In this document: piece after piece, positions 15,833-24,102 of the stretch
Layout: the number at the start of each line of letters is the position of its first letter
Position numbering within the stretch: position 1 is the first letter of the stretch
Assembly: GCA_045564455.1 (NCBI GenBank)
Contig: JBJLHG010000002.1
Location: 372,001 to 436,000, forward strand
Direction of reading: 5' to 3'
Source of the DNA: CASICS01 sp045564455
Lineage (GTDB): Bacteria; Pseudomonadota; Gammaproteobacteria; Magnimaribacterales; AG-339-G14
Length of the DNA: 64,000 bases
The notes under the pieces: model-generated
Told to the model about the DNA's origin: nothing
The model's input: the letters and a program-made list of their open reading frames with translations, nothing else
Database searches by the model: none
Program-made: the position numbers and the translations under genes

Positions 15833-16843
15833 GTGCCCGAGAAGAAAATGACAAATTTATTTAGAAAATTCCCATCAACTAGGCTAAGAAGAACTAGATA
15901 TAATGCGGGTCTCAGATCATTAGTTGCAGAAGTCAGTTTAACTAAAGACGACTTGATCCAGCCTATTTTTATTAAAGAAGATATTAAAGGAATAGAACCT
16001 ATAGATTCTATGCCAGGGGTCAATCGTTTCGGTCTTGACTCGGTTAATCAAGAAGTGAAATCAATTGTTAGTCTAGGCATTAAAGCTATAGCAGTTTTTC
16101 CAGTTATAGATGAAGAAAAAAAAGATTCAGAGGGGAAGGAAGCAATAAATAAAAATAATTTTATTTCTATAGCTATTAAACAAATTAAAGAAGAGTTTCC
16201 AGAATTAATTATTATTGCAGATGTTGCATTAGACCCTTACACAGATCATGGACACGATGGAATTTTGAATGAAAAGGGAGAAGTTGATAATGATAAATCT
16301 TTAATAATTCTCAAAGAACAAGCTTTAATTTTAGCTCAGGCAGGGACTGATGTAATTGCTCCTTCAGATATGATGGATGGAAGAATAGCTTTCATAAGAG
16401 AAGGTTTAGAGGAAGCAGGTTTTGAAAATACAGTAATTTGTGCTTATTCTGCAAAATATAGTTCTAAGTTTTATGGTCCTTTCAAAGATGCAGTTGAATC
16501 TGCTAAATTTTTTGGAAACAAAACCAAAGATACTTATCAGATGGCAATTTCTAATATTAATGAAGCTCTGCATGAAGTTTCTATGGATATAAATGAAGGA
16601 GCAGATATTGTAATGGTAAAGCCAGGAATGCCTTATTTAGATGTTGTTAAAGCTGTTAAAGACTCATTTTCTATGCCAACTTTCGTTTATCAAGTCAGCG
16701 GTGAATACGCCATGATGAAAGCAGCAATAGAAAAAGGGTGGTTGTCTGAAGAAGTAATTTTTGAATCATTAGTGTCTTTTAAAAGAGCAGGCGCTGATTG
16801 TATTTTGACTTATGCAGCAAAAGAAATAGCAAGCAAACTTTGA
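15833..16843 (+). CDS. hemB: porphobilinogen synthase (delta-aminolevulinate dehydratase), metal-site type with Asp
   Basis: Condenses two ALA to porphobilinogen. The 336-residue frame has both Schiff-base lysines, Lys208 (AYSAKYSSKFYGPF) and Lys263 (MVKPGMPYLD). The metal region is DVALDPYTDHGHDG (130-143), with Ala/Asp where zinc enzymes carry Cys, so this is the zinc-independent, Mg-type form. The frame opens with GTG at 15833. ATG at 15848 would remove five residues and is an equally good start (GAGAAG lies just before it, although very close). Six bases separate it from hemC. Confidence 0.95.
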   Translation: MPEKKMTNLFRKFPSTRLRRTRYNAGLRSLVAEVSLTKDDLIQPIFIKEDIKGIEPIDSMPGVNRFGLDSVNQEVKSIVSLGIKAIAVFPVIDEEKKDSEGKEAINKNNFISIAIKQIKEEFPELIIIADVALDPYTDHGHDGILNEKGEVDNDKSLIILKEQALILAQAGTDVIAPSDMMDGRIAFIREGLEEAGFENTVICAYSAKYSSKFYGPFKDAVESAKFFGNKTKDTYQMAISNINEALHEVSMDINEGADIVMVKPGMPYLDVVKAVKDSFSMPTFVYQVSGEYAMMKAAIEKGWLSEEVIFESLVSFKRAGADCILTYAAKEIASKL

Positions 16844-16850
16844 TAATAAA

Positions 16851-17873
16851 ATGCCGAATAAAAATTTTGTAAACGCTTTAGAAAGAAAACCTCAAAAAGT
16901 TCCTCCAATATGGATGATGCGACAGGCTGGAAGATATCATTCCCATTATCAGAGTTTAAAAAAGACTCATACCTTTGAGGAACTATGTAAATCTCCGGCA
17001 TTAGCAGCAGAAACTGCTATGGGCCCAATAGAAGATTTTGATTTTGATGTTGCGATCCTATTTAGTGATATTTTATTTCCTTTAGAGTCTTTAGGAATGA
17101 ATCTTTCTTATAACCCTGGTCCTCAATTTGCAGAACTGTTAACTGAAAAGAATGCATTTACATTGTTAAATCAAAAAGATCCTATAAATTCTCTAGACTT
17201 TCAAGCTGAAGCAATAGAAAGAACATTGGAAAGATTGCCTGAAAATAAATCAATGATTGGTTTTATAGGCGGGCCTTGGACTCTTTTATCTTATTCAATG
17301 GGGTTGAATAAAGAAATGAAGCTGGACTCTTTGAATAATTTTCATTGGCAAATAATGGAAGATAAAATAATGCCTTTGCTAAAAGCTAATATAGCTTTAC
17401 AAATTTCGGCTGGTGCTGAAATTGTTATGATTTTCGACTCTGCAGCGCACCAACTTAATTCAAGTGATTTTGAAAGATATTTAAGAATGACCTTTAGTAT
17501 TTTGGTTTCAGCTTTTAGCAATAGAATTGGCTACTATGCTAAAGATGGAGTTAATTATAGTTTAATTGAATCAATTAAAGTTGAGTTATGTTCGCCGCTT
17601 GCTGGTCTAGGAATTGATGCAAATCAATCTATAATCCCTTTTTTTACAGCATCTAGAACAGGATTTATCCAAGGAAATTTTGATGAAAAAATTATCAATC
17701 AACCTGGTATCCATTTTTTAAAAAAGTTAGATCAATATATTAGAGAAATATCGAATTGTTCTGAAGACGATAGAGCTGGTTGGGTTTGTGGCTTAGGTCA
17801 TGGGATTTTAAAAACGACCCCAGAAGAAAATGTTAGGCTTTTTGTAAAAAAAATTAGAGAAGCATTTGTATGA
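16851..17873 (+). CDS. hemE: uroporphyrinogen decarboxylase
   Basis: Removes four carboxyl groups from uroporphyrinogen III to give coproporphyrinogen III in the cytoplasm. The 340-residue length is typical. The N-terminal signature PPIWMMRQAGRY (18-29) supplies the substrate-binding arginines Arg24 and Arg28, and ILFSDILFPLESLGM carries the catalytic Asp73. GFIGGPWTLLSYS and GNFDE near the C-terminus are also family motifs. The stretch just after the first motif (HSHYQSLKKTH) is more divergent than usual. It follows hemB by 7 bases and overlaps hemH by 4 (ATGA). Confidence 0.95.
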   Translation: MPNKNFVNALERKPQKVPPIWMMRQAGRYHSHYQSLKKTHTFEELCKSPALAAETAMGPIEDFDFDVAILFSDILFPLESLGMNLSYNPGPQFAELLTEKNAFTLLNQKDPINSLDFQAEAIERTLERLPENKSMIGFIGGPWTLLSYSMGLNKEMKLDSLNNFHWQIMEDKIMPLLKANIALQISAGAEIVMIFDSAAHQLNSSDFERYLRMTFSILVSAFSNRIGYYAKDGVNYSLIESIKVELCSPLAGLGIDANQSIIPFFTASRTGFIQGNFDEKIINQPGIHFLKKLDQYIREISNCSEDDRAGWVCGLGHGILKTTPEENVRLFVKKIREAFV

Positions 17874-18877
17874 GTTTTATTGGAGAAAAAGATTTTGAGC
17901 ATGAGTCTTCTAAAAAAATAGGAATCTTAATTTGCAATCTAGGAACTCCTGATAGCTTTAAAGTCAAAGATGTTAGGAAATTCCTAAAGCAGTTTTTGTC
18001 TGATGGACGAGTGGTTGAGATACCAAAAATAATTTGGTGGTTTGTATTAAACGGAATAATTTTAATTTTTAGACCATTTAAATCAGCAAAATTATATGAG
18101 TCTGTTTGGACTAATGAAGGCTCTCCTTTGATGGTGTTTTCAAAAAATCTCCTAGACAAATTAAAATCAGAATTACCTGAAAATTATGAAATTGCGCTAT
18201 CAATGAGATACGGAAATCCTAGTATGGAAAAGGGCTTGTTATCTTTAAAAGAAAAAAATTGTAGAAACTTAGTTATTCTTCCAATGTTTCCACAATATTC
18301 TGGTACCACCACAGGAAGTATTTTTGATGAAGTATCTAGAATTCTTTCTAAATGGCGATGGGTGCCAAGTTTAAACTTCATTAATAGCTATCATGATGAA
18401 GAAAATTATATATCTGCCTTATCAGACTCTATAAAAGATAAATTAAATGAAATTTCTCCTCAAAAATTAATTTTTTCTTACCACGGGATACCAAAAAGAA
18501 ATTTTACTGAGGGAGATCCATATCACTGTTTTTGCAAAAAAACGACGCGTTTAGTTGCTGAAAAATTAAATTTAAAAGAAGATCAGTACATGACTACATT
18601 TCAGTCTCGTTTTGGAAAGGCTGAATGGCTTAAGCCATATACTAGTGAAACCATGGAAAATTTACCTAAGGAGGGAATCAAAAACATTTTGGTCGTAGCT
18701 CCAGGTTTTAGCGTTGACTGTCTTGAGACAGTAGAAGAAATCGACGAAGAAAATAAAGAAATTTTTATTAAAGCAGGAGGAGAAAAATTTAACTATGTTC
18801 CTTGCTTGAACGACTCAGATTTACACGTGAAATTTATAAAATTATTTCTTAATAAACAAATAAGCATCTGGAAATAA
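17870..18877 (+). CDS. hemH: ferrochelatase
   Basis: Inserts Fe(II) into protoporphyrin IX, the last step to protoheme. It has 335 residues with the family motifs LICNLGTPDS (20-29), MRYGNPS (112-118), FPQYSGTTTGS (140-150), the metal-site histidine His205 in FSYHGIPKR, and Glu286 in the C-terminal signature SVDCLETVEE. The start overlaps the end of hemE by 4 bases, and the stop shares one base with hemF, so translation is coupled. Close linkage to the iron-uptake genes upstream is notable but could be chance. Confidence 0.95.
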   Translation: MSFIGEKDFEHESSKKIGILICNLGTPDSFKVKDVRKFLKQFLSDGRVVEIPKIIWWFVLNGIILIFRPFKSAKLYESVWTNEGSPLMVFSKNLLDKLKSELPENYEIALSMRYGNPSMEKGLLSLKEKNCRNLVILPMFPQYSGTTTGSIFDEVSRILSKWRWVPSLNFINSYHDEENYISALSDSIKDKLNEISPQKLIFSYHGIPKRNFTEGDPYHCFCKKTTRLVAEKLNLKEDQYMTTFQSRFGKAEWLKPYTSETMENLPKEGIKNILVVAPGFSVDCLETVEEIDEENKEIFIKAGGEKFNYVPCLNDSDLHVKFIKLFLNKQISIWK

Positions 18878-19692
18878 TGGATTTAAATAAAAAAAAAGAT
18901 ATTGCTGTTGAATGGTTTAGATCACTGAGAGATCAGTTTTGTGATGCATTTACAGGCATCGATGGATCTGGAAATTTTGAAAGAAAAAGTTGGCCTCACA
19001 AAGGTAAAGGAGGCGGTGAGATGAGTATTATGAAAGGAGAAGTATTTGAAAAAGTTGGTGTAAATATTTCTACTGTTTCGGGTGAATTTTCAGATGATTA
19101 TCGTTCTCAGGTTAAAGGAACAGAAGATTCAGCAAATTATTGGGCTTCTGGAATAAGCCTGGTTGCTCACATGCAATCACCTTTGGTGCCTGCCTTTCAC
19201 TTTAATACAAGATTTTTAGTAACTAAAGATTTTTGGTTTGGAGGCGGTGCTGATATGACCCCAACATTTGTCGATAAACGTGACACAAACTTATTTCACA
19301 AAAAATTAGAAGAAGCTTGTGATGTTAATGATAGTAATTATTATCAAGAGTTTAAAAAAAACTGTGATGAATATTTTTATTTGCCCCATCGAGAGGAAAC
19401 TAGAGGGGAAGGAGGAATTTTTTTCGACCATCATAATACTGGCGACTGGGAAAAAGATTTTAAATTTATTCAAGACGTAGGCTTAAAAACTAAAGAAGCT
19501 ATGATATCAATTATCAATTCTAACAAAGATAGAGAGTGGGATGAAGAAGAAAAAAATGAACAGCTATACAAAAGAGGGCGTTATGTTGAATTCAATTTAT
19601 TATGGGATCGTGGAACATTATTCGGCATAAAAACAGGCGGTTCTACTGAAGCCATATTGATGTCGATGCCTCCAGAGGCTAAATGGAAGTAA
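18877..19692 (+). CDS. hemF: oxygen-dependent coproporphyrinogen III oxidase
   Basis: Oxidative decarboxylation of coproporphyrinogen III to protoporphyrinogen IX using O2, with no radical-SAM motif. The 271 residues include SVSGEFS-like substrate segments, MQSPLVPAFHFNTRF, the FWFGGGADMTP signature and the C-terminal RGRYVEFNLLWDRGT and SMPPEAKWK. It starts at the A of the hemH stop (TAATG). Having HemF, rather than only HemN, points to an aerobic lifestyle. Confidence 0.96.
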   Translation: MDLNKKKDIAVEWFRSLRDQFCDAFTGIDGSGNFERKSWPHKGKGGGEMSIMKGEVFEKVGVNISTVSGEFSDDYRSQVKGTEDSANYWASGISLVAHMQSPLVPAFHFNTRFLVTKDFWFGGGADMTPTFVDKRDTNLFHKKLEEACDVNDSNYYQEFKKNCDEYFYLPHREETRGEGGIFFDHHNTGDWEKDFKFIQDVGLKTKEAMISIINSNKDREWDEEEKNEQLYKRGRYVEFNLLWDRGTLFGIKTGGSTEAILMSMPPEAKWK

Positions 19693-20115
19693 ATGATTTT
19701 TCTTATTATTAAAACCATTCACATAATCTCTGTAATTGCTTGGATGGCTGCTTTATTTTACCTACCAAGATTATTTGTGTACCACGCAAAACATAATAAT
19801 GAAAAATACCTTGATAGTGTTTTTAAAATTATGGAATCAAAGTTATTGGGAGTAATTGCTAATCCGGCTCTAGTTATTGTCTGGCTGTCGGGAATTTCTT
19901 TAATTTATTATTTAGGAATTCAACCATGGTTAATCATAAAAATGATTTTTGTATTTTTAATGACTTTATTTCATCTTTTTTTATTTTTTGCTTTAAAAAA
20001 ATTTGAAAATAATTTAAATAATTACTCAGAACGTTTCTATAGAATAATCAACGAAGTTCCAACTTTACTTCTTGTAATTATCATTGTTTTAGTTGTTTTC
20101 CAACCAGAGATTTAA
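19693..20115 (+). CDS. hemJ: protoporphyrinogen IX oxidase HemJ
   Basis: A 140-residue integral membrane protein with four predicted helices. The first carries the HemJ hallmark IKTIHIISVIAWMAALFYLPRL with its conserved His, followed by Arg and His (FVYHAKH). HemJ oxidises protoporphyrinogen IX to protoporphyrin IX in bacteria lacking HemG/HemY. The ATG directly abuts the hemF stop, and being inside a complete heme operon confirms the assignment over other CopD-like membrane proteins. Confidence 0.92.
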   Translation: MIFLIIKTIHIISVIAWMAALFYLPRLFVYHAKHNNEKYLDSVFKIMESKLLGVIANPALVIVWLSGISLIYYLGIQPWLIIKMIFVFLMTLFHLFLFFALKKFENNLNNYSERFYRIINEVPTLLLVIIIVLVVFQPEI

Positions 20116-20118
20116 ATA

Positions 20119-20301
20119 ATGTTTCTATTTTATTTATTATGGTGGCTTTTATTTATAGGGAGTTTTGCTGTTAGCATGAGTTTCTTTCTTTCTTGGTTGT
20201 CAGGAGAAGAAGATAGCAAAAAAAGAATCCTAATAAGTATAGTTTTTGGCGTAATTTGCATTTTAACTTTTTTAGTTGGAACTACTTTTGGATATATTTA
20301 A
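20119..20301 (+). CDS. small two-helix membrane protein at the end of the heme operon
   Basis: A 60-residue protein with two hydrophobic segments (about 2-27 and 38-58) joined by a short charged loop (SGEEDSKKR). No family is recognised. It starts 3 bases after the hemJ stop, so it is almost certainly translated from the heme mRNA. It could assist HemJ in the membrane, but this is only positional inference. Its last 4 bases overlap the convergent ubiH gene. Confidence 0.6.
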   Translation: MFLFYLLWWLLFIGSFAVSMSFFLSWLSGEEDSKKRILISIVFGVICILTFLVGTTFGYI

Positions 20302-21428
20302 AGCTCAGTAGCTAACTGCATAAACTTTTTTTTCATAGGAGTAAGATTGTTGGCCATATTAAAAGCCGAGTTTCTGAAAAGCCTTATCCAGATATTCTTT
20401 TGCCCAAAGCCTCTTTTAAAAGCCTCCATGCTTGCCGCTAAACCAAGATTTATAGGAATTCTTTTTTGATTGTAATTAGAGGTAATACTTTCAAAATTAT
20501 CTAATCCTTTTAAATTTATTAATTCAGACAAACAATTTACATCTCCAATACCTGCGTTTAGACCTAATCCAGCCAATGGGTGAATATGATGAGCTGAGTC
20601 ACCTATTAGAAAAATTCTATTTTTTGCAAAAGTTTTAGCTGATAAATGATGAAGTGGAAAATTTTGTCTTTTTGAACACATTTCTAAACTCCCAAGAGCT
20701 TCTCCAAAATACGTTTTTACACTAATTGAGAATTCTTTATCAGACATAGATAAAAAATCATAAGCTACATTATCATCAATAGACCATATCATAGTCATTT
20801 CATCAGAGTTCATAGGTAAAAGCGCTAAAGGTCCAACTGAAGTAAAGGTCTGACGAATACATCGATCTTGGATGTCGGATTTAAAATTAGCCACTATAGC
20901 AGTCTGATTATAACTCCAAGAGCGAGTTGAGATATTAGATAAACTTCTTACTTGAGAATTCATTCCATCTCCACCAATAAGTATTTTCCCTTGAAATGAT
21001 CCTTTATTAGTTTCGCAAATAACTTTTTTCTCACTAATCTTGATATCTTCTAACGAATGATTCCAATAAACATCTATCTTTTTTTGTTCGAATAGATTGA
21101 TTAAGCTTTTTTGAATTTCACCTTCTCTAACAATATGACCAAGATTTGTTAAATCTGCTTCATGAGCATTAAAATCAATATGCCCTGAACCTTCTTGATC
21201 CCAAACTTTTATTCGATCATAAGAGAAAGCACTATCTTTTAAGCTTTGCCAAACTTCTATTTTATTAAGAAAATTTTCACTTTTTTTATTAATAGATAAA
21301 TGACGAAAGCTATTTGGCGCCTCAGATTTTGCATCTAATACTGCAACTTTATAGCCATTATCTGAAATGCTATGGGCTAAGGATGAGCCAACAACTCCTG
21401 ATCCAATAATCAGAACATCATAATTCAT
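20298..21428 (-). CDS. ubiH: UbiH/UbiF/COQ6-family FAD-dependent ubiquinone hydroxylase
   Basis: Flavoprotein monooxygenase of 376 residues that hydroxylates the ring of ubiquinone intermediates. It has the N-terminal dinucleotide motif IIGSGVVGSSLA (7-18), the middle GGDGMNSQVR and the C-terminal GDSAHHIHPLAGLGLNAGIGD, all diagnostic for this family. The neighbour pepP, with which it overlaps by one base, is the classic ubiH partner. Other Gammaproteobacteria often have a second hydroxylase gene (ubiI/visC) next to it. Here there is only one, so which position it hydroxylates cannot be told from sequence. Confidence 0.9.
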   Translation of the reverse strand: MNYDVLIIGSGVVGSSLAHSISDNGYKVAVLDAKSEAPNSFRHLSINKKSENFLNKIEVWQSLKDSAFSYDRIKVWDQEGSGHIDFNAHEADLTNLGHIVREGEIQKSLINLFEQKKIDVYWNHSLEDIKISEKKVICETNKGSFQGKILIGGDGMNSQVRSLSNISTRSWSYNQTAIVANFKSDIQDRCIRQTFTSVGPLALLPMNSDEMTMIWSIDDNVAYDFLSMSDKEFSISVKTYFGEALGSLEMCSKRQNFPLHHLSAKTFAKNRIFLIGDSAHHIHPLAGLGLNAGIGDVNCLSELINLKGLDNFESITSNYNQKRIPINLGLAASMEAFKRGFGQKNIWIRLFRNSAFNMANNLTPMKKKFMQLATEL

Positions 21429-22726
21429 TATAAATTCATAATTTTTGAAATTTCTTCTATATCTTTAGGCACACCTGAAGTAAGGATTTCAGGGCCCTTA
21501 TCTGTAACTAGAACATTATCTTCTATCCGAATGCCGATATTTAAAAATTCTGCTGGAACATTTTTTAGATTTTCGTTTATATATATTCCGGGTTCGATAG
21601 TTGTAATCATTCCTGAAATATATTCTCTCCAAACACCATTAGAACCATAACTTCCAACGTCGTGAACATCTATTCCCATCCAATGACCTACTCGATGCAT
21701 ATAAAAATCAATATAGGCTTTAGTTTCAATAAGTTCGTTTAATTCGCCATCTAAAAGATTAAGATCTATCAAGCCTTGAGTAATTATTTTTATAGCAATA
21801 TTTTCTGTATCGCTTGGCTTTGATCCTACTTTGACAGTTTTAATTGCCTCTTTATTAGCTTCCAAAACAATCTCATATACTGCTGCTTGAGGTTTAGAAA
21901 ACTTTCCATTCACTGGAAAAGTTCTAGTTATATCACTTGCATAATTTTTATATTCGCAACCTGCATCTACTAAGACTAATTCTCCATCATTTAAGAGATC
22001 TGAATTATTACTGTAATGTAACACGCATGCATTTTTACCTCCCCCAACTATTGAAGGATAAGCGCAAGATTTAGAACCATTTTTCATAAACTCATGAATG
22101 TATTCTGCTTCTAACTGATATTCATACATCTTAGGTTTAATACATTGCATTGCTCTTTTGTGAGCATCAGCAGAAATCCTACAAGCTTCTTTAATAATTT
22201 TAATTTCTTCTTTAGATTTAATTAATCGCATCTCATGCACGATCGACTCAAGAGAATGAATTTCCTCAGGAACATTATTATTTGTTCTAGAGCATATTTT
22301 TCTTAATTCGATGATCTTCTTATTCAAAACCTCTTCGTTATTGCTTCCAGATTCTTTATGACAATAAATCCGATCCTTATTTATTATAATTTCACTAATT
22401 TTTTCGTTGAAAGATTGAATCGAGTACCCATTGTCAGCACCTATTGCTTGGCAGTTTTCTGGTCCCAACCTTTTTCCTTCCCATTGTTCTTTATTAGAAT
22501 CTTTTTCTTGGCAAAAAATAGTAAAGCCACTATCTTTTTCAGAATCAATAATCGCAATTGCGTTAGGCTCATCAAAACCTGTCAAATAAAAGAAGTCACT
22601 ATTTTGACGAAAAGGATATTCAGTATCCCCGTTTCTAATAGTTCCAATTCCTCCAAATATAATGGCAATAGAATTATTAGGCATTTTTTTTATTAACTCT
22701 CTTTGACGGTTTTTATATTCATTCAT
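21428..22726 (-). CDS. pepP: Xaa-Pro aminopeptidase P
   Basis: Removes N-terminal residues that precede proline. The 432-residue protein has the AMP_N domain first, then the pita-bread metallopeptidase domain with all five metal ligands: Asp254 and Asp265 (VDAGCEYKNYASDITRTF), His348 (RVGHWMGIDVHDVG), Glu378 (TIEPGIYI) and Glu402 (GIRIEDNVLV). Length agrees with E. coli PepP. It heads a two-gene unit with ubiH and is divergent from the zapA group, the standard gammaproteobacterial arrangement. Confidence 0.96.
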   Translation of the reverse strand: MNEYKNRQRELIKKMPNNSIAIIFGGIGTIRNGDTEYPFRQNSDFFYLTGFDEPNAIAIIDSEKDSGFTIFCQEKDSNKEQWEGKRLGPENCQAIGADNGYSIQSFNEKISEIIINKDRIYCHKESGSNNEEVLNKKIIELRKICSRTNNNVPEEIHSLESIVHEMRLIKSKEEIKIIKEACRISADAHKRAMQCIKPKMYEYQLEAEYIHEFMKNGSKSCAYPSIVGGGKNACVLHYSNNSDLLNDGELVLVDAGCEYKNYASDITRTFPVNGKFSKPQAAVYEIVLEANKEAIKTVKVGSKPSDTENIAIKIITQGLIDLNLLDGELNELIETKAYIDFYMHRVGHWMGIDVHDVGSYGSNGVWREYISGMITTIEPGIYINENLKNVPAEFLNIGIRIEDNVLVTDKGPEILTSGVPKDIEEISKIMNL

Positions 22727-22780
22727 GCTTTTATTTTATCTCATTGTGGCAAGTCAAGAAGGAGAAGATTAAAATAAAGT

Positions 22781-22969
22781 ATGACTATTAATAAATTAGA
22801 AAAAAATTTAGCAGAATTATTGGAGTTATCAAAAAAACTTAGAGAAGCTAACAAAGATTTAAGAAGTAAAAATTCTAAAATACATTCCGAAAATATTAAA
22901 TTGAAAGAAAAGCTTGAAATAACTAAAAATAAAATTGAAAATCTAATAATTAAACTAGAAGCAACATGA
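22781..22969 (+). CDS. TIGR02449-family coiled-coil protein (ZapB-like)
   Basis: A 62-residue protein that is almost entirely coiled coil (leucine/isoleucine heptads from residue 5 to 60). Proteins of this size and composition sit directly upstream of zapA in many Gammaproteobacteria (family TIGR02449) and are thought to be small division factors. It has a good ribosome-binding site (AAGGAGAAG) and overlaps zapA by 4 bases. A direct role in the Z-ring is inferred from the neighbour only. Confidence 0.75.
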   Translation: MTINKLEKNLAELLELSKKLREANKDLRSKNSKIHSENIKLKEKLEITKNKIENLIIKLEAT

Positions 22970-23337
22970 GTGAAGACGAATCTAAAGATATTATTTCATT
23001 AAAAATAGCTGGAATAGATTATCAGCTTTATTGTCCAGAAGATGAGCAGGAGACTTTATTAGTAGCTGCAGAATATTTAAATAAAAAAATTAAAAAACTT
23101 AAAAGACAAACTAAATTTCTTTCTGTTGAAAAAGTAGCAATTCTGGCAGGATTAGAAATAACTAATGAAATGATGAGTTCTTCTCAAGCTTCAAATCAAG
23201 TTTTAAAAAATGATAGTGAAAAAGTAGATGAAAATATTATTGAACCGTCAATCGAGTCAGATGATTCTAAAAAAGCGCTTGAAGATAGTTTGAGCTTGAA
23301 ATTAGTAGACGAAATTTCTGAATTATCAAAGCTATAA
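22966..23337 (+). CDS. zapA: cell division protein ZapA
   Basis: FtsZ-binding protein that bundles Z-ring filaments. The first ~100 residues carry the ZapA pattern: a short beta-hairpin (SLKIAGIDYQLYCPEDEQETL), then AAEYLNKKIKKLK and a long helix with VAILAGLEITNEM. The 123-residue length is slightly over the usual ~109 because of an acidic C-terminal tail. Synteny with the upstream coiled-coil gene, downstream 6S RNA and fau is diagnostic. Confidence 0.92.
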   Translation: MSEDESKDIISLKIAGIDYQLYCPEDEQETLLVAAEYLNKKIKKLKRQTKFLSVEKVAILAGLEITNEMMSSSQASNQVLKNDSEKVDENIIEPSIESDDSKKALEDSLSLKLVDEISELSKL

Positions 23338-23356
23338 TTTTTGCTATACTTTCACA

Positions 23357-23530
23357 AGTTTCCTGGGTTATTTGCTAGATAAATAGCACTTAGAGCCGAT
23401 ACAAAAAAACAAGGGATTTTGAAACTGTCTCCTGTTGAGCGCCCCATAGGGCTGCCTGATGGAAAGTAATTTATCCCGACCTGAACTTTCGGTTCGGGTA
23501 AATTTATCAACGGTAACTCGGGAAGCCTTT
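23357..23530 (+). ncRNA. ssrS: 6S RNA
   Basis: Lies between zapA and fau, the conserved ssrS position. TTCCTGGGTTA (23360-23370) pairs along 11 bp with TAACTCGGGAA (23514-23524), closing a long, bulged rod. An apical-side hairpin CCCGACC/GGTTCGGG (about 23475-23498) and the GAGCCGAT segment resemble E. coli 6S. TATACT at 23345-23350 is a good -10, predicting a start near 23357. 6S RNA mimics an open promoter and sequesters sigma-70 holoenzyme in stationary phase. The 3' end is estimated, and the fau start at 23536 suggests co-transcription. Confidence 0.9.
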
Positions 23531-23535
23531 CATTA

Positions 23536-24102
23536 ATGGAAAAAAAATTAGCAAGAAATTATATAAGTAAGAAGTTTACTAATCTTCCAATAGAAGAAAG
23601 AAATTCTCTAGATCAAAAAATTTTAATAAATTTTATTGAAGCATTTCAAGATATAAAAAAATTGAATATTGGGTCATACCTTTCCATTGATTCGGAAGTT
23701 AAATCTGCTTTAGTAAATGAGTACTTGTTGTCACAAAATACAAATGTATATCTTCCTAAAATTGTAGATTATGAAAATAAAAAATTAAATTTTTTTTTAT
23801 ACTCTTCTGCAGAAGACATGCTGAAAAATAAATATGGTATTTGTGAGCCTTCAAATAAAAATAATCCCATATCAATTCAAAAATTAGACTTAATAATTAT
23901 TCCTCTCCGAGCAATAAATATGAATTTTACTAGACTTGGTTTTGGGGGAGGCTATTACGATTCTTCTTTGAAAGGCATAAAAAAAAATAAATGCATTGGT
24001 CTTTGCTATGAATTTCAAAGACTAAAAAAAATTAATACTGAAAAACATGATTTGGAGCTAGGAGGACTTATAACTCCTAACGGTTATTTCAAAAAATCTT
24101 GA
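23536..24102 (+). CDS. fau: 5-formyltetrahydrofolate cyclo-ligase
   Basis: ATP-dependent conversion of 5-formyl-THF to 5,10-methenyl-THF, which recycles an inhibitory folate. The 188 residues contain the family motifs IGSYLSIDSEV, YLPKIVD, YGICEPS and the C-terminal LGFGGGYYDSSL nucleotide-binding segment. The gene directly follows 6S RNA, as ygfA does in E. coli, where the two are co-transcribed and fau is linked to stationary phase and persistence. It overlaps the convergent ilvA by 19 bases. Confidence 0.94.
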   Translation: MEKKLARNYISKKFTNLPIEERNSLDQKILINFIEAFQDIKKLNIGSYLSIDSEVKSALVNEYLLSQNTNVYLPKIVDYENKKLNFFLYSSAEDMLKNKYGICEPSNKNNPISIQKLDLIIIPLRAINMNFTRLGFGGGYYDSSLKGIKKNKCIGLCYEFQRLKKINTEKHDLELGGLITPNGYFKKS

